A stretch of DNA of 64,000 bases from Rhodocyclales bacterium. Its GTDB lineage: Bacteria > Pseudomonadota > Gammaproteobacteria > Burkholderiales > Rhodocyclaceae. The notes under the pieces are model-generated. The model was not told the DNA's origin and searched no databases. It saw only the letters and a list, made by a program, of their open reading frames with translations. Positions 8,673 to 17,186 of the stretch are shown here, one piece after another (position 1 is the first letter of the stretch; the number at the start of each line of letters is the position of its first letter). The position numbers were made by a program, and so were the translations under genes. The stretch lies in the NCBI GenBank assembly GCA_028292505.1, contig JAQGMF010000001.1:62001-126000 (forward strand), in the 5' to 3' direction.

Positions 8673-9779
8673 ATGCCTCAGAAAATTAATCTATTTCGCA
8701 TACCCATGCGCGGTCCCGGCGATGTGTCGGGGTTGGCGTCGCTACTGGACAGCGGCGAGATCGCGGCGGCGGATATCGTCGCCATTCTCGGCAAGACCGA
8801 GGGCAACGGCGGGGTGAATGACTTCACGCGCGAATATGCTTCCATGTCGCTGGCCAACCTGTTGGCATCACGCATGCGGTGCAACGTCGAAGCCGTGGAG
8901 AAACGCGTCGCGTTGGTGATGTCCGGTGGCACCGAGGGCGTACTCAGTCCGCATATGTCGGTATTCGCCCGCAGCCGGGTCGACGACAAGATCGGCGGCG
9001 GCAAGCGACTTGCTATCGGTGTGGCGCAGACGCGCGAATTCCTGCCAGAGGAACTGGGCCGTCAGGCGCAGATCGACGAGACGGCGAAAGCGGTACGCGA
9101 GGCCATCCTGGACGCGGAGATCGGCGTTGAGGATGTGCACTTCGTGCAGATCAAGTGCCCACTGCTGACCTCCGAGCGTGTCGAGTCGGCGCGTGCACGC
9201 GGGCACGAACCGGTCACCGATGAGGCTTATGCATCGATGGCCTATTCGCGTGGCGCTTCGGCGCTGGGTGTGGCGGTGGCACTGGGCGAGACGCGTGCCG
9301 ATGTCGGCGAGGCCGAGTTGCTGCGCGACTGGAGTGTGTACTCGTGCGTCGCCTCCACTTCGGCCGGCATCGAGCTGACGCGCAGCGTGATCGTCGTGAT
9401 GGGTAACTCGGCGTCGGCTGCGGGCGAGCTGATCATCGGCCACGCCGTGATGCGCGACGCCATCGATCTGGCCGGCGTGCTGGACGCTTTTGCCAGCGTC
9501 GGACTGAATGGCGATCGCGGCCTCGATGCGGTTTCTGCCGGTCGCGTGGTGAATGTTTTTGCCAAGGCGGAGCCGTCGACGGACGGCAGCATACGAGGCT
9601 TTCGTCACACCATGCTAGATGACAGCGACATAACGCCGACGCGCCATGCACGTGCCGCTGTCGGGGGAGTGATTGCCGGCGTGGCGGGCTCGGGCGCGAT
9701 CTACGTGTCGGGTGGTGCCGAACATCAGGGCCCGATGGGTGGCGGCCCGATTGCGGTGGTGGCGCGCGCGGAGGTTTGA
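8673..9779 (+). CDS. ring-opening amidohydrolase (cyanuric acid amidohydrolase/barbiturase family)
   Basis: 368 aa, the length of AtzD/TrzD and barbiturase. These enzymes open the ring of cyanuric acid or barbituric acid by hydrolysing one amide. The protein shows the threefold internal architecture of the family, with Ser-containing loops VMSGGTEGVLSPH (near residue 87), VMGNSASAAGEL (near 243) and YVSGGAEHQGPMGGG near the end. I cannot distinguish the two substrates by eye. Its place downstream of an NMT1-type importer suggests uptake followed by ring opening in the cytoplasm. Barbiturate belongs to oxidative pyrimidine breakdown, cyanurate to triazine breakdown. Confidence 0.88.
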   Translation: MPQKINLFRIPMRGPGDVSGLASLLDSGEIAAADIVAILGKTEGNGGVNDFTREYASMSLANLLASRMRCNVEAVEKRVALVMSGGTEGVLSPHMSVFARSRVDDKIGGGKRLAIGVAQTREFLPEELGRQAQIDETAKAVREAILDAEIGVEDVHFVQIKCPLLTSERVESARARGHEPVTDEAYASMAYSRGASALGVAVALGETRADVGEAELLRDWSVYSCVASTSAGIELTRSVIVVMGNSASAAGELIIGHAVMRDAIDLAGVLDAFASVGLNGDRGLDAVSAGRVVNVFAKAEPSTDGSIRGFRHTMLDDSDITPTRHARAAVGGVIAGVAGSGAIYVSGGAEHQGPMGGGPIAVVARAEV

Positions 9780-9925
9780 ATGCGTGGGCGGTGAGTTCCT
9801 GCAACAGCGCCGCATCGATCTGCGGTCCTGACGTGACGCGCAGGACGCACAATGTCGCGTGCAGTCTGAGCACAAGGACGGGAGTGGTGCTACAAAGGAA
9901 ACCTCCTTCATTTCCTCCAACTGCC

Positions 9926-10354
9926 ATGAGCCTGAATGCGGATGCCATGTCGCTGACCACGCCAGCCTTGCTGTTCCCGGCAATTTCCTTGCTGTTGCTG
10001 GCCTACACCAATCGCTTCCTGACGCTGGCGACGATCATTCGCCAACTACATCCGGGGCCACACGGCGAAGTGAGCCGACTGGCGCGACGTCAGATTTCGA
10101 GCCTGCGTTATCGTGTGAGGTTGATTCAGCACATGCAGACATTCGGTGTGCTGAGTTTTCTGCTGTGCGCGCTATCGATGTTCTCGCTCTTCGTGGACCG
10201 CCCGACTGCCGGCCAGGTGCTCTTCGGATTCAGCCTGCTGGTGCTGGCCATATCGCTGGTGGTTTCATTGATCGAGGTGTTGCTGTCGACGCGTGCCTTG
10301 AACATCGTGCTGGAGGACATGGCGACACGCGAGGATGAGGTGGGTGGGGATTGA
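9926..10354 (+). CDS. DUF2721 family membrane protein
   Basis: 142 aa. The start of the conserved domain (LTTPALLFPAISLLLLAYTNRF) and three hydrophobic helices are clear; the segment between the first and second is basic (HGEVSRLARRQISSLRYRVR). The family has no established function. Start 9926 or the in-frame ATG at 9947 are both possible; neither has a strong ribosome site. It is convergent with the paoC-like gene, separated by a perfect palindrome pair. Confidence 0.7.
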   Translation: MSLNADAMSLTTPALLFPAISLLLLAYTNRFLTLATIIRQLHPGPHGEVSRLARRQISSLRYRVRLIQHMQTFGVLSFLLCALSMFSLFVDRPTAGQVLFGFSLLVLAISLVVSLIEVLLSTRALNIVLEDMATREDEVGGD

Positions 10355-10405
10355 TGGTCTGGACGGTTCGCGACGTACTGACGTGATCGCAAATTCCTAA
10401 CTTAC

Positions 10406-10499
10406 ATTCGTCATTCCCGCGAAAGCGGGAATCCACTCGACCGCACAAAACTTGCCTATCGCCTAGAAGTGGATTCCCGCTTTCGCGGGAATGACGAAT
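10406..10499. repeat. paired palindromes between convergent genes
   Basis: Arms of 32 bases (10406-10437 and 10468-10499) are perfect reverse complements. Each arm contains the hairpin CCCGCGAAAGCGGG. This is the widespread 'GTCATTCCCGCG...' type of intergenic palindrome. The right arm touches the stop codon of the paoC-like gene. A related pair lies at 24269-24339. Confidence 0.8.
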
Positions 10500-12712
10500 C
10501 AAATAAGCTTGTCCAGCGTAATCGGCAGATCGCGAACGCGCTTGCCCGTCGCGTGATACACAGCATTGGCAATCGCGCCGGCGACGCCGGTGATGCCGAT
10601 TTCGCCAATGCCCTTGGCGCCCAGCGGATTGATGATGCGATCGTCTTCGGGCACGACAATGATGTCTATGTCATGCACGTCGGCATTTGCCGGTACGTGA
10701 TACTCCGCCAGATTGTTGTTGACGATGCGACCGTAGCGCTTGTCCAACAGGGACTCTTCGAGCAAGGCCATGCCAATGCCCCATACGATGCCGCCCATCA
10801 ACTGACTGCGTCCGGTCTTTGCGTTCAGCAGGTTGCCGACGCCATAGGCACCGACGACGCGTTGCACACGTACGATGCCCAAGTCGCGGTCGACGTTCAC
10901 TTCTGCAAAGACAGCGCCGAAAGAGTGCATCGAATACTGCTGTCTTTCGTCGCCCGGTCTGGCGTCGCCGTCGGCTTCGATCGGCACGCTGCCGTGGCGT
11001 GCCAGAACGGCGGCAACAGGCTCGCGGCGTGTCTGATCGCTGCGCGAGCGTAGCCAGCCGTCGACGATGTCGAGATCATTCGCGTCCGTGCCGCGCCACA
11101 GGGTGTCGGGCCCTTGCAGGGCCAGCGCGATGAGCTTGCCGCGCGCGGCCAGCGCCGCAGCACGCACGGCGGGTGACACGCTTGCCACGGTTTGCGAGCC
11201 ACCCGAGTTGGGGGCTTCGGGCAGCAGGGTATCGCCGAGCTCGAAGCGCACCTTGCTCACAGGATAGCCGAGCGCATCGGCAGCGACCTGGGCCATGACG
11301 GTGTAGGTGCCGGTACCAAGCTCCTGCGAGCCGCTCTGTGCGATGGCAGTTCCGTCCGGCATGAGACGCACTTTCGCTTTCGCCGCGCTGCGCCGGGTTG
11401 GATAGGTGGCGCCCGCCATGCCCAGGCCGACTTGCCAGTGGCCGTTGCGCATCGAACCCGGTTGCGGGTTGCGTCTTGCCCAGCCAAAACGCTCCGCGCC
11501 GGCGCGATAACATTCGCGCAGCGATTTGCTCGAGAAGGGTAGCTTCCTCTCCTGGTCCTGTTCGGCATAATTGCGCAAGCGGAATTCGATCGGATCGATG
11601 CCAACGGCATAAGCCATCTCATCCATTGCAGATTCGAGCGCATACGAGCCGGTCGATTCGCCCGGTGCGCGCTGGAAGGTCGGCGTGCCGAGATGGAGTT
11701 TGGTCATGCGATGCGAGGTCGTCTGGTTGTCGCATGCATACAGCATGCGCGTGACCATTGCCGACGAATCGGGCCAGTCCTCGATTTGCGAGGTGTACGA
11801 GGTGGTGTCGTGCGTCATGGCGGTCAAGCGGCCGTCGCGTGTGGTGCCGAGCTGGATCTTCTGCTCGGTGTTGGGCCTGCCTCCGACCGGCCCGAACATC
11901 TGTGGGCGATCGAGCACGAGTTTCACGGGCCTGCCGACATGGCGCGCGGCCATCGCCGTCAGCACGACGTGCGACCAGCTCGATCCCTTGCCGCCGAAAC
12001 CTCCGCCGACATACAGGCACACAGCACGGACCTTTTCCGGCGCAACGCCGAGTGTCCTCGCCACCGTGTTCTTTACGCCGGAGATGTATTGCGTGCTGTC
12101 GTAGATCGTCAGCGTGTCGCCCTCCCACACAGCGACGGTGGCGTGCGGTTCCATCGGGTTGTGGTGTTCGAACGGCGTGGAATAACTCTGCGACACGCGA
12201 TAGACGGCGTTGCGCATGCCGGCCGCAACATCGCCGCGACTGGAGTCTGCGTCGTTACCTTGGATCTTGCCAGGTGAATAAGCGATCTTGCTTGCCGCTG
12301 CGAAATCCAGCTGTGCTACCGATTTGGCATATTCGATCTGCAGCGCACGCACGCCATCGCGCGCATGCTCGAGCGTGTCGGCAATGACGACGGCGATGGG
12401 CTGCTGGTTGTAGTGCACCTGATCGTCCTGCAACAAGGACAAGACGCGACCTTGCGGTGGAATTTTTGGCAGTTTGGGCGCATTCAGGTGGCTGAGTACG
12501 CCGATGACGCCTGCTGTTCGCTCTGCCGCCTGCGTGTCGATGCGCGCAATACGACCGCTCGGAATGGAGCTCAGGACCATCAGGCCGTACGCCATGCGTG
12601 GCAATGACCACTCGGCCGAATACTTCGCTGCGCCGCAAACTTTGAGGCGGCCATCGGCGCGGTCGATGCCCTGGCCGACGATCTTCGCGCTGTCGTTCGT
12701 TACGTCGCTCAT
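10499..12712 (-). CDS. paoC: molybdopterin-binding subunit of a PaoABC-like aldehyde oxidoreductase
   Basis: 737 aa, close in length and layout to E. coli PaoC (732 aa) of the xanthine oxidase family. Visible marks: IVGQGIDRADGRLKVCGAAKYSAEW at the N terminus (molybdenum-domain entry), VGGGFGGKG near residue 240, QELGTGTYTVMAQVAAD near 466, and the catalytic Glu in KGIGEIG near 702. It oxidises a substrate at the Mo centre using water. The start overlaps the stop of the FAD subunit gene (ATGA). The substrate could be an aldehyde or a nitrogen heterocycle; the surrounding purine genes do not decide this. Confidence 0.85.
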   Translation of the reverse strand: MSDVTNDSAKIVGQGIDRADGRLKVCGAAKYSAEWSLPRMAYGLMVLSSIPSGRIARIDTQAAERTAGVIGVLSHLNAPKLPKIPPQGRVLSLLQDDQVHYNQQPIAVVIADTLEHARDGVRALQIEYAKSVAQLDFAAASKIAYSPGKIQGNDADSSRGDVAAGMRNAVYRVSQSYSTPFEHHNPMEPHATVAVWEGDTLTIYDSTQYISGVKNTVARTLGVAPEKVRAVCLYVGGGFGGKGSSWSHVVLTAMAARHVGRPVKLVLDRPQMFGPVGGRPNTEQKIQLGTTRDGRLTAMTHDTTSYTSQIEDWPDSSAMVTRMLYACDNQTTSHRMTKLHLGTPTFQRAPGESTGSYALESAMDEMAYAVGIDPIEFRLRNYAEQDQERKLPFSSKSLRECYRAGAERFGWARRNPQPGSMRNGHWQVGLGMAGATYPTRRSAAKAKVRLMPDGTAIAQSGSQELGTGTYTVMAQVAADALGYPVSKVRFELGDTLLPEAPNSGGSQTVASVSPAVRAAALAARGKLIALALQGPDTLWRGTDANDLDIVDGWLRSRSDQTRREPVAAVLARHGSVPIEADGDARPGDERQQYSMHSFGAVFAEVNVDRDLGIVRVQRVVGAYGVGNLLNAKTGRSQLMGGIVWGIGMALLEESLLDKRYGRIVNNNLAEYHVPANADVHDIDIIVVPEDDRIINPLGAKGIGEIGITGVAGAIANAVYHATGKRVRDLPITLDKLI

Positions 12713-13695
12713 GCTACGCCTCCCGCTATCGTCAGCGCCCGTACCACCGAGCGTTTTGCCAGTTCCACCTTGAAGCGATTGTATTCATACGGCTGCGCGC
12801 CCTTGAGCAGGATATCGGCAGCGTTACGCATGACATTCGCATCGAGGCTCTTGCCGATCAAAGCCTTCTCTGCCTCGCGCACGCGCCAGGGTTTGTGCGC
12901 CACACCGCCAAGTGCAAGGGTTGCGTCGTGCACGGTGCCATTGCGCAAATCGAGCGCAGCTGCGACCGAGACGAGGGCGAAGGCATAGCTCGCACGGTCA
13001 CGTACCTTGAGGTAGTAGGCATGGTCTGCAAAGGGCGACTTGGGGAGATCGACGGCGACGATCAGCTCGCCCGGCGCAAGCGTCGTGTCAACGTCGGGGC
13101 GATCGCCTGGCAGGCGATGAAATTCAGCGATCGGGATGGCACGTTCGCCCTTGATGCCGCGCACGCGTACCGTGGCATTCAGCGCCATCAGTGCGACGTT
13201 CATGTCGGACGGATTGGTGGCGATGCATTGCTCGCTCGCGCCAAGTATGGCGTGCTGGCGATTGATGCCGCCGCGTGCGGCACAGCCGGAGCCCGGTGCG
13301 CGTTTGTTGCAGGCGTCATAAGAGGTGTCGTAGAAATAATAGCAGCGCGTGCGTTGCAGGAGATTGCCGCCGACCGTTGCCATATTGCGCAACTGCGGCG
13401 AGGCGCCAGCGAGCAGAGCCTGTGACAGCAGCGGGTAAGCGCTGCGAATGGCGGCGTGATTGGCCAGATCGCTGTTGCGCACACCGGCACCGATACGTAC
13501 GCTGCCGTCGCCGAGTTGCTCGATTTGCGCAAGCTGCAATCGACTCACGTCAATCAGCGTTTGCGGGCGCTCGACGCCGCCTTTCATGAGGTCCAGCAAA
13601 TTGGTGCCGCCGCCGATGAATTTTGCGCCGGGTTGTTGCGCCATGCGGATGGCATCTTCAGTCGAATCGGCACGCTGATACGAGAAGTTGTTCAT
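12709..13695 (-). CDS. paoB: FAD-binding subunit of the PaoABC-like oxidoreductase
   Basis: 328 aa. FAD-binding motifs FIGGGTNLLDLM near residue 28 and TVGGNLLQRTRC near 107 are followed by a Cys-rich insert (Cys in RTRCYYF, DACNKR, GSGCAAR) that in E. coli PaoB binds a 4Fe-4S cluster. The conserved C-terminal CO-dehydrogenase-flavoprotein domain follows. The gene lies 11 bases after paoA and overlaps paoC by four bases, giving the order A-B-C of the known complex. Confidence 0.85.
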   Translation of the reverse strand: MNNFSYQRADSTEDAIRMAQQPGAKFIGGGTNLLDLMKGGVERPQTLIDVSRLQLAQIEQLGDGSVRIGAGVRNSDLANHAAIRSAYPLLSQALLAGASPQLRNMATVGGNLLQRTRCYYFYDTSYDACNKRAPGSGCAARGGINRQHAILGASEQCIATNPSDMNVALMALNATVRVRGIKGERAIPIAEFHRLPGDRPDVDTTLAPGELIVAVDLPKSPFADHAYYLKVRDRASYAFALVSVAAALDLRNGTVHDATLALGGVAHKPWRVREAEKALIGKSLDANVMRNAADILLKGAQPYEYNRFKVELAKRSVVRALTIAGGVA

Positions 13696-13706
13696 GTCTC
13701 AGGCCC

Positions 13707-14459
13707 TCACGCGTTACTGGTTTTGTTGGTGGCGACGCGCTGGATGGCCTTGACGATGTTCGGATACGCGCCGCAGCGACAGATGTTGCCGCTCATGCGT
13801 TCGCGAATCTCGTCGGCAGTGAACTCGACGCGCTGCGTGCGAACATCCGGTGTGACGGCGCTGGCTTCGTTACGCTTGATCTCCGAGAGCAGACTGACGG
13901 CCGAGCAAATCTGCCCTGGTGTGCAATAGCCGCACTGGAAGCCGTCTTCCTCGATAAATGCCGCCTGCATGGGGTGCAGATTGTCCGGTGTGCCGATGCC
14001 CTCGATCGTGACAATGTCATCACCCTGGTGCATCACGGCCAGGGTCAGACAGGCGTTGATACGCCGGCCGTTGACGATCACGGTACACGCGCCGCACTGG
14101 CCGCGATCGCAACCTTTCTTCGTGCCGGTCAGCGCCGCGCTGTCGCGCAGCGTATCAAGCAGCGTGGTGCGTGGTTCCAGGTTGAATTCATGATCGACGC
14201 CGTTGATGCGCAAGCTCATGCGCACGGCGGAAGCGGAGTTCGCGCCATTGCTTGCCGCACTGCCTGCAGGGGTGTCGGCCTGCACGCCTTCCGTCACCGA
14301 CTGGGCCACCAGGCCGCCCGAAACCAGCGTGCCTGCGATGACGCCGGAGGACTGCAGGAATGCGCGACGGCTGACCTTCACGCCTTGTATTGACGGGTCT
14401 GCCTGAGACTGCGCGTCCGACGAATATCCACGTGGCTTGGCTGGGGAATCATCGGACAT
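13707..14459 (-). CDS. paoA: 2Fe-2S subunit of the PaoABC-like oxidoreductase, Tat signal
   Basis: 250 aa. A long N-terminal leader with SRRAFLQSSGVIAG is a twin-arginine signal, so the assembled enzyme is probably periplasmic as in E. coli. The two cluster motifs are GCDRGQCGACTV near residue 115 and the helical domain pair CGYCTPGQ near 175 and CRCGAY near 230. Ribosome site AGGAG precedes the start. It heads the paoABC-like operon; a short palindrome lies ~95 bases upstream. Confidence 0.88.
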   Translation of the reverse strand: MSDDSPAKPRGYSSDAQSQADPSIQGVKVSRRAFLQSSGVIAGTLVSGGLVAQSVTEGVQADTPAGSAASNGANSASAVRMSLRINGVDHEFNLEPRTTLLDTLRDSAALTGTKKGCDRGQCGACTVIVNGRRINACLTLAVMHQGDDIVTIEGIGTPDNLHPMQAAFIEEDGFQCGYCTPGQICSAVSLLSEIKRNEASAVTPDVRTQRVEFTADEIRERMSGNICRCGAYPNIVKAIQRVATNKTSNA

Positions 14460-14553
14460 GGCCTGCTCCTGAGAGGTGAAAAGGAAGCTGGAAAAAACGT
14501 GGAAAGCGCGCGAAAAAGAACGGCATGAGCGTCGCAGACAAGATTTGCGATGC

Positions 14554-14568
14554 TTGACGTAGGGTCAA
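14554..14568. promoter_or_regulatory. possible operator upstream of the paoA-like gene
   Basis: TTGAC-GTAGG-GTCAA, an inverted repeat with 5-base arms in the 214-base gap between the mocA-like stop and the paoA-like start. The position fits a regulator site for the oxidoreductase operon, but arms this short can arise by chance. Confidence 0.3.
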
Positions 14569-14673
14569 TGTAGCAAAGCGCGTTCCAAATAAAATGCGTC
14601 ATCGCTTGCCACGAAACACATGAAGCAGCGCGCATTGCGCGCAATGAAATGATGGGCGTGGACGGAGTTTTTA

Positions 14674-15282
14674 CTACGCCTTGTAAAAATTGTGAGCGCC
14701 ATCCATGTCTGCCGGAACGTCTATGTCCTGGATGACTCCAGGGTCGTCGCAATCCATCCTGTAGAGCGGCCCCTCTTGCAGCAGACGACGCGCGCCTTCA
14801 TCACCCGACAGAGTGGCGAGTGCAGGAAGGAGGGCTGCGCCAAAACCGACGGGATGACCGCGCTGCCCCTCGAAGACGGGCGCGACGGCCGCGTGCAGCG
14901 CCAGCATGGCGGCGACCTGCGTAAATGTTGCAGGACGTATCCATGGCATATCAGCCAGCGCGACGACACAGGCCGAGGGCTGCGCGAGACAGGCCCTGGC
15001 CGCAAATGCCAGGCTGGTGCCCATGCCCTCCGCGGCGGTCGGGCATGGCAGGATCGCTGCGCCAGCGCCCAGCAGCAATTCGCTCAGCGTCTGTGCTTCG
15101 GGGCGCACCACGGCGATGACGCGCTCGCTGATGGTTTGCAGCAGGCGCAGACAGGCGAGCGCCATCGGCGTGCCATCGGGCAGGCGCATAAGTAGTTTGT
15201 CCGCGCTGCCGTCCGGGCTGAAGCGGCTGCCGCTGCCGGCGGCGAGGAGAATGCCTGTAATCGGGAGCGCGCGAAGGGCCAC
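14674..15282 (-). CDS. mocA: molybdenum cofactor nucleotidyltransferase, MocA/MobA-like
   Basis: About 202 aa. It contains the nucleotide-binding signature GILLAAGSGSRF near the N terminus, followed by DKLL and, near residue 95, VALADMPW, as in MocA/YgfJ-type CTP:molybdopterin cytidylyltransferases. These add CMP to the cofactor of xanthine-oxidase-family enzymes. I place the start at the GTG at 15282, giving the usual VALRALPITGILLAAG beginning; an ATG at 15375 would add 31 unlikely residues and overlap the upstream gene. It follows an xdhC-like gene by 26 bases and precedes paoABC on the same strand, so cofactor and enzyme genes are linked. Confidence 0.8.
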   Translation of the reverse strand: MALRALPITGILLAAGSGSRFSPDGSADKLLMRLPDGTPMALACLRLLQTISERVIAVVRPEAQTLSELLLGAGAAILPCPTAAEGMGTSLAFAARACLAQPSACVVALADMPWIRPATFTQVAAMLALHAAVAPVFEGQRGHPVGFGAALLPALATLSGDEGARRLLQEGPLYRMDCDDPGVIQDIDVPADMDGAHNFYKA

Positions 15283-15308
15283 AAGAATGTGTCTGCAGTG
15301 AAGACGCT

Positions 15309-16349
15309 TTACGCTACGCGACGCTCGGCTGCCGTTGCTTGTTCGGGTGACGCAGTCATCGCCGTTGCAACGCAAGGGATGTTGACCGGCTCATGTCTGA
15401 TGCCCGAGTTTCGCACCGCGATGATCTCGGCCATGATCGACACGGCGATTTCAGGCGGCGTGCGGCTGGCGATGCACAGGCCAACGGGGCCATGCAGGCG
15501 ATTGATTTCATCGGGCTGCAGATCGAACAGCGCGAGTCGTTTTTTGCGCGTTTCCGTGTTGCGTTGCGAGCCGAGCGCGCCGACGTAGAAGGCATCGGAC
15601 TTGAGCGCTTCGAGCAGTGCCATGTCGTCGAGCTTGGGGTCGTGCGTCAGCGCTACGATGGCTGTATGCGCATCGGGCTCGAGCCCCAGCACCGCATCAT
15701 CAGGCATGCCATCGACATAGTGCGGCCCGGCGATTTTTTCGCCGGCGTATTCTTCGCGCGGATCGCAGATGAACACCTCGAAGTCGAGCGTGCCGGCGAT
15801 CTGTGCAACGTAGCGCGAGAGCTGTCCGGCACCGATGAGTAGCAATCGCCATTGCGGGCCATGCGCCGCGCTCAGTACATGACCATCGAAGCTCAGGCTC
15901 GCGCCGCGCACACCGGGCCGCAGCTGCACACTGCCATCGCGCATCGACAATTCGCGCAGTACGATCTCATGCCGCTCGCAGCGCTGCACAAGCTCGTCGA
16001 TCCAGCGCGCGTCGGTGAGTGGCTCGCACACAAGTTCGAGAGTGCCGCCACATGGCAGGCCAAAGCGGAAGGCTTCATCGCGCGTCACGCCATAGGTGAG
16101 CACGCTCGGCATGTGCAGCGCGGCGGCATCGCGCCCGCGGCAGATGCGATCAACCAGATCGTCCTCGACGCAGCCACCGGAGACGGAGCCCTCGATCAGG
16201 CCGTCGCCGCGTATTGCGGCAATTGCACCGACCGGTCGCGGCGCGCTGCCCCATGTGCGCACAACGGTAAACAGTGAAACGCAATGGCCGGCCTTGAGCC
16301 AGTCCGAGGCGATTCGCAATGTGGAGATATCGGCGCTGACCATGAGCAT
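15309..16349 (-). CDS. xdhC: XdhC/CoxI/PaoD-like molybdenum hydroxylase maturation protein
   Basis: About 346 aa. The N-terminal XdhC/CoxI domain has VRTWGSAPRPVGA and GSVSGGCVE, and the C-terminal Rossmann domain has LLLIGAGQLSRYVAQIA near residue 190, DPREEYA and YVGALGSQRN. Such proteins bind the Mo cofactor and insert it, with the sulfido ligand, into xanthine-oxidase-family enzymes. Several in-frame ATGs crowd the start (16355, 16349, 16343); 16349 is five bases from AGGA. It leads the run xdhC-mocA-paoABC, so it most likely serves that enzyme. Confidence 0.85.
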   Translation of the reverse strand: MLMVSADISTLRIASDWLKAGHCVSLFTVVRTWGSAPRPVGAIAAIRGDGLIEGSVSGGCVEDDLVDRICRGRDAAALHMPSVLTYGVTRDEAFRFGLPCGGTLELVCEPLTDARWIDELVQRCERHEIVLRELSMRDGSVQLRPGVRGASLSFDGHVLSAAHGPQWRLLLIGAGQLSRYVAQIAGTLDFEVFICDPREEYAGEKIAGPHYVDGMPDDAVLGLEPDAHTAIVALTHDPKLDDMALLEALKSDAFYVGALGSQRNTETRKKRLALFDLQPDEINRLHGPVGLCIASRTPPEIAVSIMAEIIAVRNSGIRHEPVNIPCVATAMTASPEQATAAERRVA

Positions 16350-16369
16350 CATCATCCTGAAAATGACAA

Positions 16370-16399
16370 TTGGCAGGAGTGTTGGCAAAAACGTTGGCA
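16370..16399. repeat. three TTGGCA direct repeats, 12-base period
   Basis: TTGGCA occurs at 16370, 16382 and 16394, each separated by six bases, so the copies lie on roughly one face of the helix or slightly offset from it. They are 20-50 bases upstream of the xdhC-like start and could be regulator sites. Confidence 0.35.
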
Positions 16400-16477
16400 G
16401 AACAGCGCCTGACGCCTGCGTCCGGGCATTTCCCCCAAAGCCAGCCATCAGCAATCGCTATGCCGTGCCTTCCGATC

Positions 16478-16654
16478 TTACCTTTCTGGCAGGGCCTGGT
16501 TGAATCGCAGGCGGTTGCCGAAAGGATCGATGACCTACATCACTCTAGCATTCCACTCGGCCAGCGTGACGCCAAGCGAGCAGTTGACGTAGAACGCTCT
16601 GGCCATGACGACGGCGAAAATGCGAAGCGCTGGAATGGCTGCCTGGCGTGTCAT
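16478..16654 (-). pseudogene. truncated glyoxalase/bleomycin-resistance-like (VOC) gene
   Basis: On the minus strand the sequence begins MTRQAAIPALRIFAVVMARAFY, a typical first strand and helix of a VOC protein. It then degenerates and hits an in-frame stop after about 39 codons. The usual C-terminal strand VIDPFGNRLRFNQA follows at once in the same frame. A normal member is about 120 residues, so most of the middle has been deleted. It is the second decayed VOC gene in the window. Confidence 0.65.
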
Positions 16655-16689
16655 GATGAATATGCCAAAGGAATGTAAGGCCGAGGCCA

Positions 16690-17151
16690 TTATTCTGCGG
16701 CGCGGCGCTCCATCAGAATCAGGGTCGAGGTCGCCGACGCGTAGATCTTGCCGCTGGCATCGGTGATGCGGCCTTCCGTAAATGCCACGCGCTTGCCGAG
16801 TGTGATGACCTTGGCCTCGGCGCGGACCGGGCCGGTGTCGACCGTCATGGCGCGGTGATAGGCGATCTTCAGTTCCAGCGTAGTGTAAGCCTGATCGGCC
16901 TTGAGGCAGGAGTGCACGGCACAGCCGCAAGCCGAGTCGAGCAGTGTCGCCGCATAGCCGCCATGCACGCTGCCGAGCGGATTGTAAGCGTGCTTGCCCG
17001 GCGTGCCCGCGAACACGGCGCGCCCCTCTTCAACCTCGACGAGATTGAAATCGAGCGCATCGGCAATCGGCGGTCGACGCCCGCCTGCGAGGAAGGCCTG
17101 GAGTTGTTGCAAGCCATTGAGCTCGCCCTGGTTTTCTTCGAAAACGTTCAT
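16690..17151 (-). CDS. PaaI family acyl-CoA thioesterase
   Basis: 153 aa hotdog-fold protein. The family motif is NPLGSVHGGYAATLLDSACG near residues 62-81, with the catalytic Asp in LLDSA; the rest (LELKIAYHRAM, AEAKVITLGKRVAFTEGRI) matches the 4-hydroxybenzoyl-CoA/phenylacetyl-CoA thioesterase group. It hydrolyses acyl- or aryl-CoA esters in the cytoplasm; the substrate is not evident. GAGGA lies upstream of the start. It is followed 35 bases upstream in coordinate terms by the mtfA-type gene on the same strand. Confidence 0.85.
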   Translation of the reverse strand: MNVFEENQGELNGLQQLQAFLAGGRRPPIADALDFNLVEVEEGRAVFAGTPGKHAYNPLGSVHGGYAATLLDSACGCAVHSCLKADQAYTTLELKIAYHRAMTVDTGPVRAEAKVITLGKRVAFTEGRITDASGKIYASATSTLILMERRAAE

Positions 17152-17186
17152 GGTGTCCTCGCTTCGCGACTACATAAAGCTAGAGG

